A stretch of 64,000 nt of DNA from Paenibacillus sp. (lineage in GTDB: Bacteria; Bacillota; Bacilli; Paenibacillales; Paenibacillaceae). This document shows positions 9,126-16,789 of this stretch, in pieces. Positions within the stretch are counted from its first letter, which is position 1, and each line of letters opens with the position of its first letter. The notes below the pieces were generated by a model. The model saw only the letters and a list, made by a program, of their open reading frames with translations, was not told the DNA's origin and made no database searches. The DNA lies in assembly GCA_023512345.1 (NCBI GenBank), contig JAILZT010000008.1, forward strand, positions 124,001 to 188,000, in the 5' to 3' direction. The position numbers and the translations under genes were made by a program.

Positions 9126-9335
9126 ATGGAACAGCTCCAACTGTTATGGAAAGGAATACAATATTTCATGGGCAAAGGTCTATCTCTTTGGTTTGCTTGT
9201 TCTTCAATCTTTATCCTAACCGCTGCCTCTATCGCAATCAGTTATAACATCTGGATCGCGCTCTTGCTTGGAGCCGTTTGTATACTTAATAACGGCTGGG
9301 GCTTTATTATCAAAGCAAGACGAAGAAAAGGTTGA
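9126..9335 (+). CDS. Possible small two-helix membrane protein
   Basis: 69 codons encoding two hydrophobic segments (about residues 20-36 and 43-60) and a basic Arg/Lys tail, the charge layout of a small membrane protein. No good ribosome site precedes ATG 9126; an internal ATG at 9168 lies 12 bases after AAGGA, giving 55 residues. It is placed between a terminator and the 3' end of trpS. I recognise no family, so it may be a chance frame. Confidence 0.4.
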   Translation: MEQLQLLWKGIQYFMGKGLSLWFACSSIFILTAASIAISYNIWIALLLGAVCILNNGWGFIIKARRRKG

Positions 9336-9347
9336 GATCAATCCATT

Positions 9348-10337
9348 TTAGCGGAAGGGAAGAAAGCCCATTCGTTCCTTCACGCCAGCTAATGTCTGGG
9401 CAGCAAGGAAGCGCGCTTTTTCCGCTCCTTCGGCTAAGATATCTGTAATCGTACCTGAACTGCGAATCTCATGATACTTTTGCTGCATCGGCTCAAGGGT
9501 GGCAACCACGACTCCAGCCAATTCTTTTTTGAATCCGCCATATCGTTGGCCTTCAAACTGATCAGCCACCTGTTGCAGTGTCATCCCTGCACACTCAGCG
9601 TAGATAGACATTAAATTACTGATCTCCGGTTTGTTCACTGTATCATATTTAATTTCGCTTCCGGAGTCAGTTGTAGCACGGCTGATTTTTTTGCTGATTA
9701 CATCCGGTGGATCCAACAAAGCGATATAGCTTCCTGGATTTGGGCTGCTCTTGCTCATTTTCTTGGAGCCGTCCTCCAGTGACATAATGCGGGCGCCCAC
9801 TTCTGGAATAAACGGCTCGGGAATGGTAAAAAACTCCCCGAAGCGGTGATTGAAGCGTCCAGCCAAATCACGGGTTAACTCCAGATGCTGCTTCTGATCT
9901 TCTCCTACAGGAACAAGGTCAGCGTTGTATAAGAGAATATCAGCCGCCATAAGTGAAGGGTACACGAACAATCCCGCCCCTACAGATTCTTTGCCTGTAG
10001 ATTTATCTTTGAACTGAGTCATCCGCTCTAACTCACCCATGTTCGTAAGTGTCGTCATCAACCATCCCAATTCTGCATGCTGCGGTACATGAGACTGCAT
10101 GAACACGCTCGCATGAGCTGGATCTATACCTGCGGCAATATACAGAGCAGCTACGGACTCGGATTGCTCACGGAGTGCAGCAGGCTCCTGTGGAACTGTA
10201 ATGGCATGAAGATCAACCACCATGAAATAACATTCATTTTCATGCTGCAGTTTTACGTAGTTCTTGATGGCTCCAATATAATTCCCCAGCGTAAGTGAAC
10301 CACTGGGCTGAATTCCAGATAATACTTTTTTGACCAT
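9348..10337 (-). CDS. trpS: Tryptophanyl-tRNA synthetase
   Basis: 329 residues, the normal length for the bacterial class I enzyme that charges tRNA-Trp. The start MVKKVLSGIQPSGSLTLGNY carries the ATP-binding region (TLGN replaces HIGH) and the KMSKS loop is KKMSKSSPNPG (about residues 194-204). ATG 10337 is preceded by GGAGGG at good distance; the longer frame upstream lies inside the T-box leader and is not used. Expression is controlled by that leader, which senses uncharged tRNA-Trp. Confidence 0.97.
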   Translation of the reverse strand: MVKKVLSGIQPSGSLTLGNYIGAIKNYVKLQHENECYFMVVDLHAITVPQEPAALREQSESVAALYIAAGIDPAHASVFMQSHVPQHAELGWLMTTLTNMGELERMTQFKDKSTGKESVGAGLFVYPSLMAADILLYNADLVPVGEDQKQHLELTRDLAGRFNHRFGEFFTIPEPFIPEVGARIMSLEDGSKKMSKSSPNPGSYIALLDPPDVISKKISRATTDSGSEIKYDTVNKPEISNLMSIYAECAGMTLQQVADQFEGQRYGGFKKELAGVVVATLEPMQQKYHEIRSSGTITDILAEGAEKARFLAAQTLAGVKERMGFLPFR

Positions 10338-10369
10338 AATGAATCCCTCCATCTTGATATTATTTACTT

Positions 10370-10620
10370 CTGTGAACGCAAAAAAGGCCGCATCCGCAAG
10401 GGACGTGAGCCGTGGTGCCACCCTTATTCGCTGAGATCCCAAATCCTATCTAGGAACAGCCTTATAGCTTCCTCTAACGGGGAAGAACCGGCCGGCCTAC
10501 TAGGGAATATAATCCCGTTCAATCGCGGCACTCAGAGGTCCATTCAACAAGAGGTTTGCACCGGTTCGCATCAACCACCGGCTTTCTGAAGGTCCCTCTC
10601 CTGCCTACTTATCCCCGTCA
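10370..10620 (-). ncRNA. T-box leader RNA (tRNA-Trp sensing) upstream of trpS
   Basis: Read on the minus strand, the T-box core AGGGTGGCACCACGG is at about 10427-10413, immediately before a terminator stem (GGCTCACGTCC paired with GGATGCGGCC) and a T-run ending near 10380. The Stem I region includes an AGAAAGCCGG-type stretch near 10590-10570. A UGG triplet at 10542-10540, within GAATGGACCTC, is the best candidate for the specifier that reads the Trp anticodon. Uncharged tRNA-Trp would stabilise the antiterminator and allow trpS transcription. Boundaries are approximate. Confidence 0.92.
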
Positions 10621-10765
10621 TCACATTGCCATCATTTATTATTGCATCCATCATAGAACTAGAAAAGGAACTTTGTCAATTCCCTTAACGGCTGGAACAT
10701 AAATCTGTTATGATAAGGTTACCATGTTTAATTCCGATTACAGTTACGATAAAGGAGCATATCTC

Positions 10766-11740
10766 ATGAAACAGGTGACCAAAGGGCAATGGGGCGGTTA
10801 TGATACTTATATTTTGCACAGCCGCGAACTCGAAGTCACGCTTTTGCCGCGACTTGGAAATAGTGTGATTTCTCTATGGGATCACAAGGAGAAACGGCAA
10901 ATTCTGCGTCGCCCTGATGAAAGTGATCAAGCCTTTTTTATGCAAAAACCTTACCATTTTGGCATTCCGCTCTTGATTCCTCCAGGTCGCATACGTAAAG
11001 GGCATTTTCAATTCGAAGGGCTAGAATATCAATTTGATCAGAATACTGCCGGCGATAATCATATCCATGGTCTTCATAGAACACAGTCCTGGTGTGTAAG
11101 CGACATTGAAGAAGATGAGGATGGTTGCGCAGTGACGACAGAATTCCTCACACTCGATGATCCTAACTGGATGAGACAGTTTCCTGTTCCGCTAAAATTC
11201 GAAATGACCTTCAGGCTTCAGGATGCCACGCTGAAACAAAGTCTGAAAGTTACGCATCTGGGAGAACATCGAGTTCCTTTTGGGATGGGGTATCATACCT
11301 GGTTCATGATTGATGGTGAACCCGAACGATGGAATTTGAAGCTTCCTGTAGAAAGTATATACGAACTGACTGAAGAACTTCTTCCAAGCGGCAATATAAA
11401 GGCATTGGGGGATTTAGAATCATTGAACGAAGGTATGAATCTGTTAGGCACCAATTTGGACACCGCACTGCGTATTGGAGACACAAAGCCTGTTGAAGCC
11501 CTATTAATGCGTGATGACGGTTATGGGCTGCGCTATACGGCCGATAAGAATCTGTTTCGACACTGGGTTGTATATACGAAAGGTCCTGCAGATCAGTTCC
11601 TCTGTGTAGAGCCTTATACTTGGCTGCCGGATGCACCCAATGTTTCAAGTGATCCTAACTTCACAGGTTTGCTTGTATTAGAGCCCGGCCAGAGCCTTGA
11701 GTTATCTACATTCCTTGAAATGATCTATCCCAATAAATAA
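10766..11740 (+). CDS. Aldose 1-epimerase (mutarotase) family protein
   Basis: 324 residues with the beta-sandwich galactose-mutarotase pattern. NHIHGLHR (about residues 98-105) and MGYHTWF (about 175-181) hold the two conserved catalytic-type histidines; a conserved Glu is in LCVEPYTW (about 279-286). The reaction would be alpha/beta anomer exchange of an aldose, in the cytoplasm. An in-frame start at 10724 exists, but GGAG lies eight bases before ATG 10766. The gene is a single unit. The exact sugar is not predictable. Confidence 0.88.
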   Translation: MKQVTKGQWGGYDTYILHSRELEVTLLPRLGNSVISLWDHKEKRQILRRPDESDQAFFMQKPYHFGIPLLIPPGRIRKGHFQFEGLEYQFDQNTAGDNHIHGLHRTQSWCVSDIEEDEDGCAVTTEFLTLDDPNWMRQFPVPLKFEMTFRLQDATLKQSLKVTHLGEHRVPFGMGYHTWFMIDGEPERWNLKLPVESIYELTEELLPSGNIKALGDLESLNEGMNLLGTNLDTALRIGDTKPVEALLMRDDGYGLRYTADKNLFRHWVVYTKGPADQFLCVEPYTWLPDAPNVSSDPNFTGLLVLEPGQSLELSTFLEMIYPNK

Positions 11741-11788
11741 AATATTTACTCACTAAGATTTACCAGCCTTCCAACCTACCTGTTGGAT

Positions 11789-11818
11789 GCATGAATTGTA
11801 GTCTCCGCGCTCATACTA
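11789..11818 (+). promoter_or_regulatory. Sigma-G-type promoter for the SASP gene
   Basis: -35 GCATG (11789-11793), 18-base spacer and -10 CATACTA (11812-11818) match the forespore sigma-G consensus (GHATR, 18, CATNHTA). It lies 30 bases upstream of the SASP start, so late-forespore expression is expected. Confidence 0.8.
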
Positions 11819-11848
11819 TCTTTACAACGGGCGAAGGAGGTGACAAAC

Positions 11849-12091
11849 ATGGGTCAAGCAGGTCAAAACCAAGGTGGTCGCAGCAGCCGTAACAACCTGA
11901 TCGTTCCGCAAGCCAACGCAGCATTGCAACAATTGAAATATGAAGCAGCTCAAGAGCTTGGAGTAACCATCCCGCAAGATGGATACTATGGAAACTATAC
12001 TTCCCGCGAAACCGGTTCTTTGGGAGGATATATCACCAAACGTCTCGTACAACTGGCAGAGCAACAATTGTCCGGTCGTTCGAATTCGTAA
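11849..12091 (+). CDS. Alpha/beta-type small acid-soluble spore protein
   Basis: 80 residues. It coats forespore DNA, shifts it to an A-like form and protects it from UV and heat, and is degraded by the Gpr protease at germination. The two family blocks are clear: NLIVPQANAALQQLKYEAAQ, which precedes the Gpr cleavage region ELGV (about residues 37-40), and GGYITKRLVQLAEQQL near the C-terminus. An in-frame GTG at 11840 overlaps the AAGGAGG site, so ATG 11849 is the true start. The sigma-G promoter upstream fits the role. Confidence 0.97.
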   Translation: MGQAGQNQGGRSSRNNLIVPQANAALQQLKYEAAQELGVTIPQDGYYGNYTSRETGSLGGYITKRLVQLAEQQLSGRSNS

Positions 12092-12154
12092 CAATCATTT
12101 CTCACTAGCTTTATCCGGTAAAGCCTCTTAAGGGCTATAACCAAAGTAACTTGT

Positions 12155-12195
12155 AAGCCTTCTACGCCTCTCTTTTGAAGCGTAGAGGGCTTTTG
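12155..12195 (+). terminator. Rho-independent terminator after SASP gene
   Basis: Stem AGCCTTCTACGC/GCGTAGAGGGCT with one T.G pair, then TTTTG. Confidence 0.8.
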
Positions 12196-12233
12196 TCTGT
12201 AATCAGGGCTGCTAAATTTTATGTATATGGAGT

Positions 12234-12647
12234 TTAGCCATAAAGTTGATCAGAGCCCGCATCAGATTGTGTTCCACGAGGGTAGCGAATCATTAGGTTA
12301 GCCATATTATAATTGGACTCCAAAGTAGCATCCACCACAACCATCCCCTGAATAATCGCAAATTCATAGCTAATTTCACCATGAGTCCAACGCCGCTTAT
12401 AATTGAGGCTTTCCAATGCCATAAGACGAAATGAGGATTGCTGAGCTGCAGACATTCCCTCTTTCTCCACACTGAAAGTCCCACTGCGTCCTGTAAGCGG
12501 GTTATGTCGAATTCCGAATTTGCCGATTACATTATTTCGTATTTGCACAAATACTGTGCCGGATGTCAACCCAGACAATTCCTCCTGTAATTCTTTAAAT
12601 ACTAAATCTACTTGTCGAGCCAGTGATAATTGTTCACTCTTGAGCAT
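12234..12647 (-). CDS. Conserved hypothetical protein
   Basis: 137 residues with no family I recognise. An N-terminal amphipathic helix (residues 1-27) is followed by alternating hydrophobic residues suggesting a small beta-rich fold; there is no signal peptide, membrane helix or cysteine. GGGGGG lies before the ATG, and an excellent sigma-A promoter sits 48 bases upstream, so it is very probably expressed. It stands alone between the SASP gene and pepF. Confidence 0.75.
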   Translation of the reverse strand: MLKSEQLSLARQVDLVFKELQEELSGLTSGTVFVQIRNNVIGKFGIRHNPLTGRSGTFSVEKEGMSAAQQSSFRLMALESLNYKRRWTHGEISYEFAIIQGMVVVDATLESNYNMANLMIRYPRGTQSDAGSDQLYG

Positions 12648-12694
12648 ATTTTCCCCCCTCAGTATTCTAGCCTCCGAAATAAGGCTTAAGACTC

Positions 12695-12723
12695 ATTATA
12701 GGTTACTCATAGGGAGCATTCAA
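12695..12723 (-). promoter_or_regulatory. Sigma-A promoter for the hypothetical gene at 12.6 kb
   Basis: Minus strand -35 TTGAAT (12723-12718), 17-base spacer, -10 TATAAT (12700-12695). Confidence 0.8.
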
Positions 12724-12770
12724 CATTATTCAACAAAATTGGGTTTATATCCCTATAAATGCGTATTTTA

Positions 12771-12785
12771 CACAATAATATTGTG
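12771..12785. promoter_or_regulatory. Palindrome, possible operator
   Basis: CACAATA-A-TATTGTG is a perfect seven-base inverted repeat about one-base centre. It sits about 50 bases upstream of the promoter at 12695-12723. No regulator is assigned. Confidence 0.35.
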
Positions 12786-12827
12786 CATTTCCCTTCGTAA
12801 AGTGAGTATTTTCGACAATATTCACAT

Positions 12828-12853
12828 AAAAAAACCTCCCTTTCAGGAGGCTC
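12828..12853 (-). terminator. Rho-independent terminator of pepF
   Basis: On the minus strand, GCCTCCTGAAAGGGAGG is followed by seven T. It lies 23 bases after the pepF stop codon. Confidence 0.85.
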
Positions 12854-12875
12854 TTTCGCATTAATACTCTAATGT

Positions 12876-14663
12876 TTAAGCAAACTCTTTTGTCATTTCC
12901 ATAAATTCGGCAATATCAGCCAAAATCAGATCCGCTGCTCCCTGCCAGAAATCCGGTTGTGTAAGATCCGTTCCCAAGTGCTTAGTCACCAAAGCCTCCA
13001 GTGTCATTACACCTGTATCCCGCAGCAGATCATCATATTTGTCTGCAAAGGATGCTCCCTCTTGCAGAGCAAGACGGTAGAGGCCTGTGCTGAACATATA
13101 ACCCACTGTATAAGGGAAATTATAAAATGGAACTTCTGTAGCATAGAAATGCAGCTTGGAAGCCCAAAAGTGTGGATGGTAGTCGGAAAGGACATCACAA
13201 TAGGCTTCCTTCTGTGCTTCTACCATCAAGGCAGACAGCTCTTCTGCATGAACCAAGCCTATTTTACGTTTTTCATAAAAACGTGTTTCAAACAAAAAGC
13301 GGGCATGAATGTTCATGAAAAAAGCTACACTATTCTGAATCTTCGCTTCCAGCAATGCCAACTTCTCTTCGGTACTGCCAGCGGCTTTAACTTGAGCATC
13401 TGCTACAATCACTTCCGCAAAGGTGGAGGCCGTCTCCGCCACATTCATGGCGTAATTCTGGTTAAATACCGGCTGATCATCGAGCAGGAAAGAATGATAG
13501 GCATGACCCAGTTCGTGAGCAAGTGTAGACACACTGGATGGGGTACCACTATAGGTCATAAAGATCCGCGATTCTTTACGTTCAGGGAAAGATACACAAA
13601 ATCCGCCAGGACGCTTGCCAGGTCGATCTTCCACCTCAATCCAATTGTTATTAAAAGCATGTTCTGCAAACTCTGCCATCTTCGGACTAAATTTACGGAA
13701 CTGGGTTACGATATCCACAGCGGCTTGATCATAAGGGACTTTACCGGAAGACTTACCTATCGGAGCACCGACATCTGCCCAACCAAGAGACTCCATGCCA
13801 AGCAGTTTCGCCTTACGTTCAAGATAAGACACAAGTGCAGGCTTACTGTTACCAATAACTTCCCACATTACATTGAGCGTTTCATTGGACATACGATTGA
13901 TGCTAAGCGGTTCTTTCAGTACATTTTCCCAGCCGCGGCCCTTGTATAACTTTAAGCGGAAACCACCTAAGTGATTCAGAGCATCGGAACAGAAATCCGC
14001 TGCACCGCTCCAAGCTTCTTCCCATTTATGGAACATTACTTCGCGTACTTTCGGATCAGGGTCATCCAATTTGTTGAAAGCCTGACCTACTGATAGCACA
14101 TTGTCCTCAAAAGGAATAGCAATCGAACTTACGATGGTCTCATAGTGCTCGCTCCAACCATGATACCCGTCAACAGCCAGCTCTAATGCCAAACTTTCTA
14201 GTTCAGGACTCATTTTTTCACGTGCCAGATTACGGCTTTCATTGAGTACGAAAGAAAGATCAGCAATTTCAGGCCGGATCATCCATTGATCCCATACATC
14301 GTCGCCAGTCTGACGCAGCACATTGTCAAATTCCGACCTGATTCCTTGAAACCGGGCGCTTAGTCCCGCGACTTTGCCAGATAATTTCACTGCGCCTTTG
14401 TCCTGCTGATTCTGCGCTCCTAAACAGACAGCAAATTCTGCGGCCAGCACAAGGCGGCCTGAACAGCTTTGCAGCAGCTCTATAACTGAATCCAAAGGCT
14501 TAGTAGCTTCTACATCCTGAGGAATAACGGCCCCTTGAACATCCTTGTGAAGCCTTTCGATATCTCCTGCTAATGTGTTCAGGAATTCATCGAATTCAGA
14601 AGAAGCGGAACCGCCTGCAAATAGGGAATCAAGCTCCCATGTTAGCGATAAAGGGTGTTTCAT
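12876..14663 (-). CDS. pepF: M3-family oligoendopeptidase (PepF type)
   Basis: 595-residue cytoplasmic zinc metallopeptidase that trims short peptides. The zinc motif is HELGHAYH (HExxH, about residues 382-389), with a third ligand expected in the helix near residue 410 (ETASTFAEV). The length fits the PepF/M3B group (about 600). GGAATGGTGAT precedes the ATG. It diverges from yycC across about 110 bases. Its own terminator follows. Confidence 0.93.
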   Translation of the reverse strand: MKHPLSLTWELDSLFAGGSASSEFDEFLNTLAGDIERLHKDVQGAVIPQDVEATKPLDSVIELLQSCSGRLVLAAEFAVCLGAQNQQDKGAVKLSGKVAGLSARFQGIRSEFDNVLRQTGDDVWDQWMIRPEIADLSFVLNESRNLAREKMSPELESLALELAVDGYHGWSEHYETIVSSIAIPFEDNVLSVGQAFNKLDDPDPKVREVMFHKWEEAWSGAADFCSDALNHLGGFRLKLYKGRGWENVLKEPLSINRMSNETLNVMWEVIGNSKPALVSYLERKAKLLGMESLGWADVGAPIGKSSGKVPYDQAAVDIVTQFRKFSPKMAEFAEHAFNNNWIEVEDRPGKRPGGFCVSFPERKESRIFMTYSGTPSSVSTLAHELGHAYHSFLLDDQPVFNQNYAMNVAETASTFAEVIVADAQVKAAGSTEEKLALLEAKIQNSVAFFMNIHARFLFETRFYEKRKIGLVHAEELSALMVEAQKEAYCDVLSDYHPHFWASKLHFYATEVPFYNFPYTVGYMFSTGLYRLALQEGASFADKYDDLLRDTGVMTLEALVTKHLGTDLTQPDFWQGAADLILADIAEFMEMTKEFA

Positions 14664-14772
14664 GTATAATCACCATTCCTTTTTCTATTTGGGTTTGCTT
14701 TGTAATTGACTGTAACCCATGGTAAAGTGAATAACGAATCAGTAACAATCACATTGACAGGAGGACTTACAC

Positions 14773-14979
14773 ATGCGGCCATTACAAATTTCGCCGGAAA
14801 CGGCCATAGCGTTATCCAAACAACTGGGCGTCCCACTGGAACATTTAATGCATATGCCACAACATATTTTACTTCAAAAAATTGCTGAGCTTTCAAGGAA
14901 AGAGGCTAATTCCACAGAGGAAAACCCAACTCCTGAAAATCAAGCTAAAGAATCTACAACACAAAAGGACGAGACATGA
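14773..14979 (+). CDS. yycC: YycC-like small protein
   Basis: 68 residues. The first 45 (RPLQISPETA...LGVPLEHLMHMPQHIL...KIAEL) match the conserved YycC family of Bacillales; the C-terminal 25 are a low-complexity Glu/Thr/Lys/Asn tail longer than in Bacillus subtilis. GGAGG lies nine bases before the ATG. Its stop overlaps the next start (ATGA), indicating translational coupling. A weak TTGACT with a -10-like GAATAA lies upstream. The function is unknown. Confidence 0.8.
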   Translation: MRPLQISPETAIALSKQLGVPLEHLMHMPQHILLQKIAELSRKEANSTEENPTPENQAKESTTQKDET

Positions 14980-15215
14980 TTCCATTCAGCCATACTTGGC
15001 CTTATGATATTATACTGGGTGATATTTATGTACAGTACTGCCCGTTTTGCAACACGGATAACGTACTTTTACCCATGAAACCAAAAGAACTGCAGATTAT
15101 CCGAGAAGGCAAGAAGAAGCTTCTGGTATTCCCCTGCTGCCACACAAGTCCTACGGTTATAGACAATGATGGAGATTACTTGCTGTTTGACAAAGCCGTT
15201 AGATACCATAAATAA
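14976..15215 (+). CDS. Conserved small Cys-rich hypothetical protein
   Basis: 79 residues, coupled to yycC by a four-base ATGA overlap. Two cysteine pairs, CPFC (about residues 22-25) and PCCH (about 53-56), make a plausible zinc site. There is no signal or membrane helix. I do not recognise a named family; coupling to yycC suggests a shared but unknown role. Confidence 0.72.
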   Translation: MIPFSHTWPYDIILGDIYVQYCPFCNTDNVLLPMKPKELQIIREGKKKLLVFPCCHTSPTVIDNDGDYLLFDKAVRYHK

Positions 15216-15230
15216 TCTATTACAATGAAA

Positions 15231-15262
15231 CAGGGGAACCTGAGGTACTCAGGTTCCCTCTG
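15231..15262. terminator. Strong hairpin between convergent genes
   Basis: Perfect stem GGGAACCTGAG/CTCAGGTTCCC with a three-base loop, at the meeting point of two convergent genes; it includes the last codons of the minus-strand gene. No long T-run follows on either side, so termination is uncertain. Confidence 0.5.
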
Positions 15263-15962
15263 TTCCGGCCAGCAACTCATCCGGATCCATCTTCGCATCC
15301 TTCATTTCCTCACGCAACACGCTCCACTGCTCCCGTGCTGCTCGGATCATAGCTGCATCCATAATTCTCTGGTCATTGATAAGGCGTGAGAACCATCTCA
15401 CAGCTTCTGAGAACTTGCCAATCCGTCGATTCAGCTCTCCAATAAGGTACAGAAGGCGGGCATCATTACCGCCGATCCCATCCCTTTCGTAGACATTAAT
15501 GTAAGCATCCAGTGAAAACTGTAAGAACCGAAGTTCCTGCTCAGTGTCGCCTTTATAGCGGTACAACCAAGCGATATGATGCAGAAGACTCGCGAGAATC
15601 CGGTCTTTATCACTAATACTCTGAGCACAGAGCAAAGCTAGCTTGTAGGTCTCTAAAGCCGTTTCCCATGATCGATGACCGTCAAAATTCTTAACTTGCC
15701 ACCGGTCCCCAATTCTTTTTTTGAAAGCTGAACGCTGTATATCGGATAGCTTGTCCGCGGAATTCTCCGTAGATGCAAAACCGCATTTAGGGCAGACTCG
15801 AACCACATAATAATCAGGGTTTTCTTCCTTGTAATAGGAACAGAAATCCGCATCACGGCGCGTTGCTTTTTTGAGGCTAGGACGCACTCTTGACGTTTCG
15901 AATTCATGATCACAGTTACAGCACTTCACTTTAATAGAGTACAAAGGTACTAATTCTGACAA
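15249..15962 (-). CDS. DUF2225 family protein
   Basis: 237 residues. The N-terminal region has two CxxC pairs (CCNC and CPKC, about residues 14-17 and 58-61), probably binding zinc. The rest is helical with TPR-like spacing (LHHIAWLYRYKGD, YLIGELNRRIGKF). This layout is typical of DUF2225 proteins of Firmicutes, whose function is unknown. The start is a TTG at 15962 with AGGG close upstream; no in-frame ATG fits better. The truncated-hemoglobin gene is upstream on the same strand. Confidence 0.82.
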   Translation of the reverse strand: MSELVPLYSIKVKCCNCDHEFETSRVRPSLKKATRRDADFCSYYKEENPDYYVVRVCPKCGFASTENSADKLSDIQRSAFKKRIGDRWQVKNFDGHRSWETALETYKLALLCAQSISDKDRILASLLHHIAWLYRYKGDTEQELRFLQFSLDAYINVYERDGIGGNDARLLYLIGELNRRIGKFSEAVRWFSRLINDQRIMDAAMIRAAREQWSVLREEMKDAKMDPDELLAGTEGT

Positions 15963-15997
15963 ATGCCCTCATTCCTTTCACACTGAAGCCTTTACTA

Positions 15998-16381
15998 TTA
16001 TTCCTCGGGCATATTGACAAAATGATGTGCAGGACCCGCAAGACGACTCAAAACAAACGAACGTAACGGCTCCTCGACATCAGTCTCTTCCAACGCACTC
16101 TTCATACAATCCAACCACTCCTCCGCACGCTCCGGTGTTATAGGGATATGCATATGTCGCGCCCTCATCATGGGATGTCCATGTTGATCAGAGTATAATG
16201 TGGGACCACCAAAAAACTGACTAAGGAACTGGTACTGTTTCTCCAAAACAGGAGTTATATCTGCTGGAAACAACGGGCCAAGCTTCGGGTGAAGCTGTAC
16301 TTTCTCATAAAAGACCTCAATCAGGCGATGCAGTCTTTCAGCTCCCCCCAGATTTTCGTATATACTCTCATTTGGGTTCAT
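15998..16381 (-). CDS. yjbI: Truncated hemoglobin, group II (trHbO-like)
   Basis: 127 residues with the 2-on-2 globin pattern of group II: YENLGGAERLHRLIEVFYEKV at the start, LFPAD, then FLSQFFGGPTLYSDQHGHP and the proximal-His region RARHMHIPI (His about 77). The AEEWLDCMK helix follows. It binds oxygen or nitric oxide with heme in the cytoplasm; proposed roles are redox or thiol stress. GGAAGG lies before the ATG and a TATAAT sequence occurs about 40 bases upstream. Confidence 0.93.
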   Translation of the reverse strand: MNPNESIYENLGGAERLHRLIEVFYEKVQLHPKLGPLFPADITPVLEKQYQFLSQFFGGPTLYSDQHGHPMMRARHMHIPITPERAEEWLDCMKSALEETDVEEPLRSFVLSRLAGPAHHFVNMPEE

Positions 16382-16456
16382 ATGATGTACCTTCCATATT
16401 AGATATTGGGTTCAGTTAATTATAACAAAAACTCTAAGTATTATCTCTTTCATGGC

Positions 16457-16486
16457 AAAAAAGACGCTAAACATTTGTTTAGCGTC
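16457..16486 (-). terminator. Rho-independent terminator of a 31-residue gene
   Basis: Perfect stem GACGCTAAAC/GTTTAGCGTC with a four-base loop, followed on the minus strand by six T. It follows the small gene by 12 bases. Confidence 0.85.
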
Positions 16487-16498
16487 TGGAAAGCCTAT

Positions 16499-16594
16499 TT
16501 AATAGGTACGGAAATCCTCATCACCAGGTGGGACAAGGGAGGCACGGATTACATATACAAAAGCACAAACAAGAACTCCGGCTACTACGCTCAT
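16499..16594 (-). CDS. Very small membrane protein (31 aa)
   Basis: 31 codons from ATG 16594 to TAA 16499. GGAG stands eight bases before the ATG; an in-frame ATG at 16600 lies too near it. The product is one hydrophobic helix (MSVVAGVLVCAFVYVI) and a short charged tail (PPGDEDFRTY). A perfect terminator 12 bases downstream supports a real transcription unit. I know no named family. Confidence 0.6.
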   Translation of the reverse strand: MSVVAGVLVCAFVYVIRASLVPPGDEDFRTY

Positions 16595-16789
16595 CACCAT
16601 CACTCCATCCTTAATTATCGGTGTAAAAAAGGTGTGCGTTTAATTAAACTTATTTTATCACATTTCAAACTGAAAAGCACCCTGATTTGTAACCGCTTTC
16701 TTATTTTTTTTGTGCTGTTTGTCCACGTTTTTGCATAAATCTAATCATAGATCGCGGAAGCTTATTCCTGCGTGTGAGGAAGTGAAATC

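Noticed and set aside
10338..10442. Upstream extension of trpS
   Set aside because: It lies within the T-box terminator region and is therefore leader RNA.
12957..13949. 330-residue open frame on the plus strand
   Set aside because: It is antisense to pepF, which has the HELGH motif and normal length; the frame has no recognisable domain.
16406..16738. 110-residue plus-strand frame
   Set aside because: It runs through a minus-strand terminator and a small minus-strand gene and has no ribosome site or family.
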